A DNA stretch of 64,000 nucleotides from Euwallacea fornicatus (lineage: Eukaryota; Arthropoda; Insecta; Coleoptera; Curculionidae). Of this stretch, positions 37,308 to 49,300 are shown piece by piece. Numbering within the stretch: position 1 is the stretch's first letter; each line of letters begins with the position of its first letter. A model generated the notes under the pieces. The model ran no database searches. It was not told where the DNA came from and worked only from the letters and a program-made list of their open reading frames with translations. Location of the stretch: contig NC_089566.1 in the NCBI RefSeq assembly GCF_040115645.1, positions 2,294,001 through 2,358,000 of the forward strand. Direction: 5' to 3'. The position numbers and the translations under genes were made by a program.

Positions 37308-40300
37308 GTAAGTAAATAGTTTTTTTTTTTCAAATTAAATAAGAGTTGTACGGAATGCAAGCTCCTATTAAGCTCGCCTTGAAAGTTCGTGGTTACGAAA
37401 AAAAGACAGCTTTTACGGGGCTTTAGAACGAACGCGTTTGGACCAATAAAATCGTCGTACGAATGAGAAAATAATTTCAGTTAAATTAAATTTTGCATTT
37501 CATTGCATAAAATGTATGAAAACGGTCCAGTCCCATCTAATACAGGGTTATTTCAAAGTCCCCGGGCCCGATTATTTTCCTTATCATTGATAAGTCGCCG
37601 CAAGTTCTCATGGAATTGATTAATATATCGATCTTCTGAAGTTAAGATTACATTAATTTTTTTCTGTTTTTGTTAGTTTTATTTTTAACGAAAGCGTTAT
37701 TTATTGAAACCGACTCCGGCGACAAATAAATACGATCGACATTTGCAACTTCAAATTCACCAATTCGGACCTCATTGGTTTCGACGAAGTGCGTTGCATC
37801 ATACAGGGTGTCTGGAAATAACGTTGAAAAATTTTAGGAGGCGATTCTAGAGGTTGAAATGAAAAAAAAAAGTCCTTATAAACATACCCCAAAAAATGCT
37901 TCTTAAAGGGGCTAGAATCTCTTAAAGATGTTTTTTTTCGCAATATTTTCAAAACGGTTTGCGTTAAAATTACGAAATTCGGCATACTTTCATAAGTCGG
38001 AATGGGAAACCTTTCGTTGTCTTAATAATTGCAAATTTTAGTCAGGGACGTCGCATGCAGGGGGTCTCCTACGTAAATTTTGCCTTGACTTTTTTGATTG
38101 TGACAATTCTTTATTTTCGAAATCAAATTGCTGACCCGCAAATATTCTCTAGTAAAAAAAGTCCTCTCGTTTCATCTCGTTAGGATAGACCGTTTTCCAG
38201 AAAAATAGATTTTTATAAATTGGTGCGCGATCACAGGGACATAGAAATGTATCTTAATGAACGCAGTAGGCACCCTTGTAATAGAAATATTTTTTTATTG
38301 ACCAGCAATTACAAGGCAAATTTTTTGTAATTATTACTCATGAAAAGTGTTGAAAATGGCCTCCGTTCACCTCAGTACATCTCCTTATTTTTTTCTTTAT
38401 GGAAAATCGTACATTTCCATGTCCCTGTAATCGCACATCGGTTTATAAAAATCAAATTTTCTGCAAAACGGCCAATACAGACACGACGGCACTTTTTTAC
38501 TGAAAAATATGTCCGAATCGGTAATTTGATTTCAAAAATAAAGAATTGTCACAAACAAAAAAATTCATGCAATATTTACGTAGGAGACCCCCCGTATGTG
38601 ACGACCTTGACTAAAACTTGCGATTATTAACACAAAGAAGGTTTTCCCATTCTAACTTATTAAAATATACCGATTTTCTTCATTTTAACACAAACCGTTT
38701 CGAGAATATTGGGAAAAAACATCTTCAGGGGTCCTCCTTTAAACGGTTCTAACCCCTTTAAGAAGCACTTTTTGGGGTATGTGTAAAAGAACTTTTTATT
38801 ATTTTAACCTGCAGAATCACCTCCTAAAATATTTCAACGTTATTTCCGGACGCCCTGTATACGGGATGACCCATTAATAAAAGTGATCCAGCATGGCGCC
38901 CGGCTATGTCGAGTCGCTTTTGTTATTTTGTCATTTTAAAGTTGTTTTTTTGCTTAACCAAACTCTTAAATCTTCATTGGTGGCAAGTCAGGTGGTCGGC
39001 TAGAGGTAAATAGGACTTTGAAATGACAGCACCCAGGACGCTCCAAATGAAGTTAATTCATAAAGTAAATTGGCTCTAACTAAAATTTAAAATGGACGCA
39101 GGGATTTTCAAAATATAATAAAAACTCGAAATTTCACGGACAGCTGTCTCTCGAATGTTGTTTTCTGAAGGTTTCCAGATTTCAAGTCAACATAGCCATA
39201 ATTATTCGTGTGTCCTACTTTATTTAGGACACTCCGTATCGCTTAATCCTCAGCTCTGCATTTTAACAACGAAACATTGCTTGGCGCTTCTATTAACTTT
39301 TTGTCTCATTCTGATAGATATAGTCTATTCTTTAGATATTTTCGCACTAATTACAAAACGTCTGCATGGCTTCGCAATACATGGTGTCCCAGGAACATAT
39401 GAAAAAATCAATGTCAAAAGTTTTTTTAAGAGAAATTCGATCAATTCACGTAAATTTACAGTCATATGCGGAAAGGTTTCGTTTTCGTCATTGAAAAAGT
39501 TATTGATAATTTTGAAACACCCCGTAGTGGTCAAGCTTAATACGCTACGGACCAGGCTACGCAATATCCCCGTCTACTAGGTGGCTTGAAATACATTCAA
39601 GCTGAAATGAATTCTACACTTTTATAAATTAGTACTGCATCGTTCAGTTGTGATGAACCTATAGATAAGGTGTTGTTTATGGCATTACCACGGATGTAAT
39701 TTTGGTTTAAAATGGGTTTAGTTTCAATTTTATGCATTAAAATCCAATTTCTGAGGTAAAATAAATCATTTTCTTTCCGCACAATAAAGAGATACTATAT
39801 TATCTTATAGTAAATGAGTACCATGAAATCCTGAAATATAGCACTACTGCTCAGATTCGTTTCAAAATTATCAATCAAAACGATTTCCAACCCGTCTACC
39901 GCGAATGGGAACCGTACAGGGTGGCACGACGAACACTTTGCGCTTCGATTTTCAGTACTTGAAATGAAAATTTGCAAAAACGCTCGAATTTGTCGATTTT
40001 TGATTCGACGGGGACAATTTTTTAAATATATTTGCAACTTTGACCCCCGAACAGGGGTGACAATTAACGTCAATATTTTTAACAGAAAGGGGTGTTGGGC
40101 GATACCTCATTTTAAAGGAAGATGCACCCTGATTATAACCTCCATATTTGAAGTCGCCTGCCTTATCCCAGTTGACAGCTTGTCAAAGTCTGTGGGAAGA
40201 AAGGGTTCTAGTTGATAATTAATTTAGCAAAATAAGAGCCGCGGAGTTCAAAATGAGGGTAGGAAGACCTCTAAACGTGAGATATCACACGAATCACTTT

Positions 40301-43300
40301 GAATTTTACCCTCCAAATTAAAAAGGGTAAAATTCTTAAATTGTCATTTTAAATTAAAGAAAAGGGTGCACGTTACTTTTCTGATCGATTTATTATATGC
40401 CGTAAGTGACTGCCATTCACCTCGACACAATAAAATGAATTTTGTTCAAAGCGCTCTTACGTTACTCAACGATTTGGGTGGCATTCACGAATTATACGAT
40501 TAGAGGTAAAACTCACCTCCGTCAAAACGATTAACTGAAATCTCACCTTTAAAGACCTTCCCGCCCTCGTTCGGAAATTTGCATCTCTTATTGTGAGAAA
40601 TTAACCACTAACTATAAGCTCTTTTCCCCGCAGACTTTGACAAGCTGTCATATCAACGGGGTGACGGCAGTGAATCCAAGCTTGGAGGTCACAGTCTTGG
40701 CACGGCTACCTTTAAAGTGAGGTATCGTTCAACGCCCCTTTTCATAAAACATTTTTGGGGGTAATTGCCATCCCCGTTCGGGAGGTGAACCTGAAGGGTT
40801 GGAGATATGGTGATAAAAAAAATGGCCCCGGCGAACGGAAAGGGCCCGGGCGTTTTTGAACATTTTCATTTTATTTACTGAAAACCGAGGAGCAAAGCTT
40901 TCTTTGGGCCACTCTGTACGTCCGCATACTAAAAAAAATTGATTTTCGTCAATTTCCTGGTATCGATGCATTTAAATATATTTTCAACCGAGTCTCACCT
41001 GAGTGTGATTTCTCGATATTTTTTTCTTATTTTTTGAATTTGCATTGTGTAAGTCGAAATATGTTTGCAGTCTGCAAAAGCATCGATATCCGGAACAGTG
41101 TAGAACTCTTCAAGCAGCTAGAGGACTGCCAGGTTATCGAAGGTTTCCTACATATCCTGCTATTCGACACTGAAAATGAAACTGATTTCTCCAACTTAAC
41201 GTTCCCGATGCTTGTAGAAATAACCGACTATCTACTGCTATTCAGAGTGAAAGGGCTCAAAAGCGTCGGGAAATTGTTTCCAAACTTAGCTGTAATACGA
41301 GGACAACACTTATTTGCCGGAGAAAAGGCTCTCGTGATCTTCGAAATGCCCTCTTTACAAGACGTGAACCTTTTCTCTCTCACGAAGGTCATGAATGGCA
41401 AAGTCTATATTGACAAAAATCCGTCCCTTTGTTTCGTTACCACCATCGACTGGAGCAAAATCACCGGCTCGGATCAAAATGTATACGTGAAGAGTTCCAA
41501 GCCGGAGAACGAGTGTCCGGTCTGTCCAGCTTCGGTTAATGGTAAAGCTTGCCCGCAACATCCAAAAGAGAGCGGCAAATATTTGTGCTGGGACAGAGAT
41601 CACTGTCAGAAGATTTGCCCCAAATGTGGAAATAAAGCTTGTAACGATTTTGGAGAGTGTTGTGACGACAGGTGCATGGGGAGCTGCGGAGTCGACGTGA
41701 CGAAATGCACAGTATGCAAGGAATTCGTCCTTAATATGGGAGAAGATCAGTCTTCGAACTGTATTTCCAAGTGCCCGTCAAATTACTTGGGTTTTCTTGA
41801 TCGCCGATGCGTCACCCATGACGAATGTGTTAACTTGACCAAACCTGTCGACTTAGAGAACACCGAGAATAACGCCAGCGACCATCCCTACAAAATCCAC
41901 AACGAGTCCTGCGTTTTTGATTGTCCCCCGAATTATTTCGGACGGGACAAAGATCACAGATGTGAAAAGTGCGAGAACGACATTTGCAAAAGAGAATGTG
42001 CCGGGGCTAGAATCGACAGTGTCAACCTTGCAAGAGTACTAAGAACTTGCACCCATATAAATGGCAATGTAGAGATCCAGATAAGAGGGGGTAATCAGGT
42101 GGTGGAAGTTCTGCAGGATAGCTTAGGGATGATTGAAGAGATTGACGGTTACCTGAAAATAGTAAGGTCGTTCTCCTTAATCAATCTCAATTTCTTACAG
42201 AAGCTCAGGGTAATACGCGGAAAGACCCTGGAAAACGACCAATACTCTTTGGTAGTACTCGACAACCAAAACTTGCAAGAGTTGTTCGACTGGAATACTC
42301 ACAAGGATTTTAAGATCGAAAATGGCCGCTTATTCTTTCACTTTAACCCCAAGCTGTGCATCGAGAAGATCGACGATCTCAGAAGGAGAGCTAATTTGCC
42401 CTCGCATACCGATGTTGAGATCGCTAGCATTTCCAACGGAGACAAAGTGGCTTGCAACATAAGCAAACTGGAAGTTAATATAACCAGCATAACTAGCAAT
42501 TTTGCCGTGTTGGAGTGGCACACTTTCGATTTGGACGACTCTAGGAAACTTCTGAGTTATGTGGTATACAGCAGAGAAGCCCCCCTTAAAAACGTGAACA
42601 TTTTTGATGACAGAGACGCATGTGGACAGGACAATTGGCACGTGGACGACGTCGCTAACCGGCCAAATCTCAACGTTATCAACCACACCCTGGCAAACTT
42701 AAACCCCTACACCCAGTACGCATTTTTCATTAGGACATACACAATTGCCAGCGAGAAACGAGGGGCGCAAAGTGACATTATGTACTTTACCACCAAGTCA
42801 TCTAGACCTTCGGAACCGAGTCAAGTTCAAATATACGGGGCAAGTAGCGATTCATTGAGAATTCGTTGGAAACCCCCTAAGGCGCCAAACGGTGTAATTG
42901 ACTACTACGTGGTGAAAGGGAAGAAATTTCCATTCATCAAGTTGCCGAATAGAGATTATTGTAGAGACAGCGTAAGGACCGAACCCTCAAAAGTTACATC
43001 CACCGTCCCGCCAAAAAAATTGCCGGACTGTCCGACGTCCAGCAAAGTAATCAACCACAAGGTGGCAGACGAACAAGAAGAACAGGCGAGAATTGACTTT
43101 GAAAATGCCCTGCAGAACAAGGTGTATATCAAGAGGACAAGAAGAAGCGTCGATAAGATAATCGATAAAGACACAGGAAATTCCTCTAGGATTTTGCCTG
43201 AACTCTCCTTACCTACTCATCGACAGTTTGATAGCAAAATGTCCTCGATTGAAAATTACACCTATGAAAATACCACAGAATCGGGCACAAAATTTTGGAA

Positions 43301-46300
43301 AAGCTTCTCGTTCTCGGTGAATAAGTCAGTTAACGCTCTGACAGTGGACAATCTTCAACATTACATGATGTATGAAGTCAGCGTGATCGCCTGCAGGAAT
43401 AAGGAAAGGGGCGATACTAGCTCGGACGTGTGCGGCGAACCTAGCACTGAATCTGGCCAAACGCAACCTAAAAGTACGTCCGTAACTTCTGGATTAATCT
43501 CAGTTAACATTTTTGTTTTGTAGAAGAAGCCGACAATATACACAACATCACCGTGGTGAATATCACCTCAAATAGCGTCACAATTGAATGGGCGAGGCCC
43601 CCGGATCCGAACAGGATGATCGTTGCGGTTAATTTTTTCTACAGACGAGAGGATTCTCAGAACGTAAAAAAATGCACATAAAAAGCCCGAGTACGCACTT
43701 TTTCACATTTCTTTCAATTACAGAGTCAGCTCTCCAAGGCCTGCATCTCCTATAGAGATTTAAAAAATTTCACTAGTGACGGGAAGTATTTAGTGCATAC
43801 AATCACCGACCTCTATCCAGGCAATTACAGCCTCTATATGATAGCCTCTTCGTTGTATGGGCTCGGAGATGAATCTGAACATTTAGTGTTTTATATTCCA
43901 GAGGGAGGATCCAACGCCATTCTTATTTTTAGTCTGGTTTTTACCTTCATCCTTGTGGTAAGTGATAGCTCCGGCGATCCGTGGGAGTCGGCGGGAGCGC
44001 TTGGACCGAGTTCCCTCTCTGATGAAACGTTTCGTAATAGGTGGTGGCTATAGCTGGATGGCTGTATTACAAAAGGGTAGCGACAGTAAGAGCTTCACTC
44101 GAGAGACTAAATCCGATAATAAACGCCGATTATTTGCCCTGCGTTTACGTGGCGGACGAGTGGGAGGTGCCGAGGAAGAACGTGGAGATGATCAAGGAAC
44201 TCGGACAAGGAAGTTTCGGGATGGTATGGGAAGGCATCGGGCACGACTTCAGAGGAATGCCCGGGCCGAGTAGGTGCGCCGTAAAGACTGTTAATGAGCA
44301 CGCAACGAAGAGGTAAGTTTTGCGTTTAGTTTCAATCATAGAAAGCTACCGTAAAAATAGATCACCCAAAAGGTCAATATGTCGGTATTTTATGGCAATT
44401 TTTCCACTTATATCGACGTGTATGTGTTTATTTTTAGACCAAGTGAATGGAGTCTTGCCGAGAGATAAAGGATCTTTGAAAGGATTCGTTTCGCTCTGTC
44501 ATAAATATACATGTAAAATCCATTACTCAATATTTACCACATCATATATTCATCGATTCCCCATTGTTGTAAAATACGTGGCAAACTTATTGTGAGATAT
44601 TACATAAGATCCACTCACGGGGACCAATAAACAGAGTTTATAGCGGTGCGTCGCATGTACCTATCTAGTGCGTTTGGACTGCGGGATCGAGCCCACGTTA
44701 AAGCGACGTGTAATTGGGAATGTCACCAAACGCATCCAATTATAGTTTTCTTTTCACTCTACGAACCGTGAAAAGCCGAATTAAGTGGTGGCAGCCATTT
44801 ATCGATGCAATTTCTGTATTGATCGGCTACTTTCCCAACCAAAGAAATTTAATTATTTCATCGTTGTGGTTGGGGAGTCCAAAAGTCGCCAGTCATCGTA
44901 CTTTCCAACTCTCTAACCCCTTAAAAACGGATCCTCGTTCATTACGGTGCACTCGCAACGTTCCCTTCCTTCGGTTTCCTAAAACGCATTTTCATAATTG
45001 GCATCGATTCTCGACTAGAATTTAGCCAATGGTAGGCTAATTTTGAAACATCGAGCAAGTCATCTCTATAATTATTATCCAGTTAAGTTTACATGTTTTT
45101 AATTTAGTGCAAGTTTTCAGCCGATGCACTTCTAACTCTAAAACTTACAAACAGGCCAGGCCGGTACTAGGCGCATTTATCGGCGATGGGGGGATGCGGG
45201 AATTATTGAGAGTTCGACGGGCGGCTCCGGCAATTTCTCCGGTGATTTTTCAATTAAATCAATTCAACCCGCGTATGGAGTATCGCGGGGGGGCAATTGA
45301 AATCTCGGACACAGTCAGGCTTTAAAAAGGGCTTAAACGTTATACAGGGCGATTCGTTAGGAACGGGGCGTGGCCGAGCCCGAGACGGGGAACATCAAAA
45401 TACGACGATGGACCCCAGCAAACCTTACACCAATGTCGCGCGTTCAAGAGCTCCGGGGTATTGAAGGTTCAAATTTTACATCAACATTCGTTAATAACTT
45501 TCGGCGTTTTCAACGTCAAATCGGCTTAAGGTTTGTAAGATGCCAATGAGAATTTTGATGCGATCCTTACGTAACTCCCGAAAGCCGCCCCCGTGTATTT
45601 GATCGTACTCCTATGAGTGTCACTAAGGTCGAATTCAGTTCAATATAGTGAAAGAATGTTTATTTTCACCCAAAAAAGTATTCTCATTTAACCCTGCTGC
45701 CTCTCTTCTTCGTTGGCGCGATCTGCCCCCACAAGCTGATACGTGACGTACCACTTTCGAATAATTAGACCAGAGTTGCTGGTACGGAGGCCGTTCATTG
45801 AGTACCGAGATACGTCGAAAAACGGTATCATGAATGAATGCAAAAGTTTCGGAACTTCAAGTTGGCATTCTTGCGACGGCTCCTGGTCAACTGATTAAGA
45901 GGATTTTGTGACCACAACGCATAAATCACTCAGCTCCAGAGGTCAAGTCCGGTTGGGAACTGCACCGCGGAAGAAGGGCAACGTGCCCTTATTACATTTT
46001 TATTCGCAGGAGGTGTTAAGGGTAGTGAAATTTATGTAAGTAATGTTAAAAGAGTGCGGGAACAATTGTTTAAGACATTTATAAGTGGGTTACACAGTGC
46101 GACAATGTCGTCTGTGAGCAGCGAAGTGGAGGACCGGTCGAAGTTGCAACTGCCTCCCTTGGAGCTTGCACTGGCGTGATGATCCGTGACAACAAGGAAA
46201 TCACTATTGAAATGTTGCCTGCTGCTGTTGGAACTGTCCATAACACCATTAAGGATGAACTGCAACACAAGAACGCCTGCGCAAGACTCCTTACGGATAC

Positions 46301-49300
46301 CCACAGAGAAACGGGGCTTCAAATCGGTGAGAAGGCGAAAGCCCGACGTCTGAGCGAGAAAGAAGCTATTTTTGAACGAATGGTAACCTGCGATGATACA
46401 CCACTAGGAATCAGAGTCAAAGGAACAAAGCTTTGAGTGGAAACACACCATTTCTCTAAAGTGGAAAAGGTCGAACGTGCAGCCGTCGGCGAGTAAAGCT
46501 ATGCTTATGCTTTCCCAATTTTATGTGATTTTCTCAAAGACCAACGAGCGATCACCAGCCAATATAGCACCGATGCATTGCAAGAACAAATTAAAACCCG
46601 TCGTTCACATTAAACTTCGTGAACTTTTAACAAAAGGTGTGATTTTGCTTCACGATAATACAAGGCCGCGTACGGCACCGATAAGTCAAGAATCCGTTCC
46701 AAAACTGGGCTGGGAGGTTTTCCCGCACCCTCCTTACAGCCCCGACCTGGCCCCTTCACACTTCCACATGTTTCGTCCCCTTAACGAGGCTCTGCGTGGG
46801 AAAAAAAACAGCTCCAACGGAGAATGAATGATCCTCGTATGCAATTTCGTCTCGTGGTTTTTGGAGGCCTATTCAGTGGCGGTACTTTTTTTAAGTTTAG
46901 AGTTTTATTTTTTTTTCTAAATGCCACGAATAACTAGATTACTGATTTTTTTCCGCGATAAGGCCTAATTTTTGAAGGTGAGCATGGGTGGAACAACCCT
47001 TAAATCGCTTCAAAGTTGCGTTGCCACCCCATTATATTGTTGCTTTTTGGTTATGTTTCACACACGGTCAATCAATATCTCTCCGTCCCCGGACTACAAG
47101 GGAATTTTTCCATCCGCAAGTGACTACAAGTTTATATAATTGTAAATCACATTATTTATCAAATTTTGTACGTTGATAGATTGGGCTCGTTACACATTAA
47201 GAAACAATACTTCCACGTGAGAACAGTGGCGTGCACTGGGGCGCCAGATATTTAAGAAAAATCAAACAACAAAAATGCTTTATTAAAATTACATTTAAAC
47301 AAATTGCGGCAATTGTTTTAGTATAAAAAAAACATTTAATAAATAAGAAACACGAAACTTAAAAAAGTTGTTGAAAATGTCCCCTTTCGACTTCAACGCA
47401 AGCATTAGCTTGTCTTAACATCGATTACCGAGGACGTTGAAATATTCTCGACGTTTATCTTATCTGATTACCTTAATCCTCTACCCGTTGGATTAATTCC
47501 TCTTGAGTGTCGACTGGAGTTTTATAAACGAAGGACGAAGGAACGAAGTGCTCCCAATGGAAAAAATCTAATGGATTTAAATCCGGTACCCTGGGTGGCC
47601 ACGACTTTGCTTAATACTGAAATAATAATATTTGGAAAGAGTCAGTGGCGTGTAAATAACAATGATAATCATAAATAACACTGCCGAAGTTGAACAAAAT
47701 CGCTATTCAGATTTTTACGAAAAAAAAAACGATTTTTTAAGAAAAATTCGCATCTTAAAAACGAAGCATTATCGGACCTATGTTTATATCAAAATTTGGC
47801 CTTAGAATCACCGCTGGTTTGGCCAGGTAGTTAGATAACGCCACGTATAACATTGATTGAGCGTTTATTAGAATATTCGCTTCCGTGTTGAGTGGTACAT
47901 AGAGAAGAGTAATGTAAATCCCAGCATAAGAACATGTTCTACACTTCCCAAATCGCCACGTGAGTGATTCACCTCGCTTGCGTCGATAGAAGGGCTGAGT
48001 AGTTACACCGCGCCCAGTGCGCACTCGCGTAATCACCGTGATATACTTAGGAATTCATGATGAGCAAACCTGTCGGCGCCAAGAGCTTCCGGGTTGGGAG
48101 CACTGTAAGTGGCCCTCCATTTTCTTTCGCAGCTTACATTCAATGTTTCAGCTAATCCTTGTCTATCCGTGTCTTCATCTCCACTCTTCCGTCCGTAACT
48201 CTCATTCTTCAAGTTGGGACCCCTGCCAATAGTGACCCACTGATCTTCATTCTCAATACCTGTAACTCCGGCACGTTGAGGAATTGAAAAAACACCATTA
48301 TCTGTTCAGCGTTGGCTTCTTCAACATTTATAACGCGATTTCTCGAAAACTACCGCATCAAATTCAGAAAACTTGGCAGCGTTGAAAGGAGAACTCGGTC
48401 ATCTTTAAAATGAGCCATCACTTGACCGCTAGTCCCACTTAAGGTTTACGGGTTGCACCTTCCCCCGCCAAGGGGTTGAAAGTGGCAAGGTTGACAATGG
48501 TCGCAGAAGTTTCCCCCACGAAGTAACAATCGACGGGTCTCAGCGACTTTTTTGTTTTTTGAGTGTTAAATACGAGAAATCGGCATTGCTTCGTTTCCAC
48601 TGGGCCACCCTGTATGTCTTCAGCACGGGATAATCTGAGAATCCTTGAACTTTATTGATTTGTGAGTACAAAGGTTATCTGTAACATAAGCTATGTAAGG
48701 TGTAGCTTATATGAGGTGTTGATTCCTATTCCGATCTCTCAAAAGTGTTGTTTATGGATCGCGAACGGAGCACCCTGGATTGCGGGCAATTGCGAATTTA
48801 GATTGGTCTTTGAAAGCAATTTAAATGTAACAAGAATAATATATTTATATAAATTATAATGAAATATGAAGATAATGTGCATGATGAATTTTCCCGAATG
48901 ATCGATTCCGCATCTTTTGCTCTTCTGAGCCGCGTCTGGATGTCTTGTTCAATTACCCTTAGAGTAATTTCGACCTGCTCATTAGGTACAACTGCATCTA
49001 AAAGAATTATAATTTCTACAAAACACGAACATAAATATTTAAATTTGATGTAATAATTACGGCTTGGTTAAGCTTTAATGAGGGATGTTTCATTTTTTCC
49101 TTCAGTCCTTTGTACGTGCATTGATCTGCCAACCTACTGGGCGTTGCTAATTATAATGACCTCTTCACTCTTCCACGGTTAAAATTTCTCCCTAATTCCG
49201 GCACTTGTGTCAACTGGAATTGTATAGGTCGAGTTATCAAAACGAAGTGTGCATTCGCCGCCAATGAACTAAATTTTCGGCACCTTTTAAAAGTCCGTAA

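Larger units (their letters stand above)
37308..41070 (+). other. InR intron 1 (3.76 kb), over half transposon
   Basis: GT-AG intron between the signal-peptide and L1 exons. Two foldback elements (37802-38859 and 39915-40918) fill about 2.06 kb. Further tips at about 39225-39240 (aggacactccgta) and 39378-39530 (tacatggtgtcccagg to caccccgta) mark other fragments. A 141-codon + strand frame at 39155-39580 lies in this repeat debris and is not a gene. Confidence 0.75.

Noticed and set aside
39155..39580. 141-codon + strand frame in InR intron 1
   Set aside because: It runs across transposon tips between two foldback elements, with no family match; it is intronic repeat debris.
42330..42686. 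Antisense frame within InR exon 2 (118 codons)
   Set aside because: It is a shadow of the InR coding strand, whose codons are clearly the real ones.
43962..44273. 103-codon + strand frame across intron 4 and exon 5
   Set aside because: It overlaps the conserved kinase exon in another frame and crosses a good acceptor.
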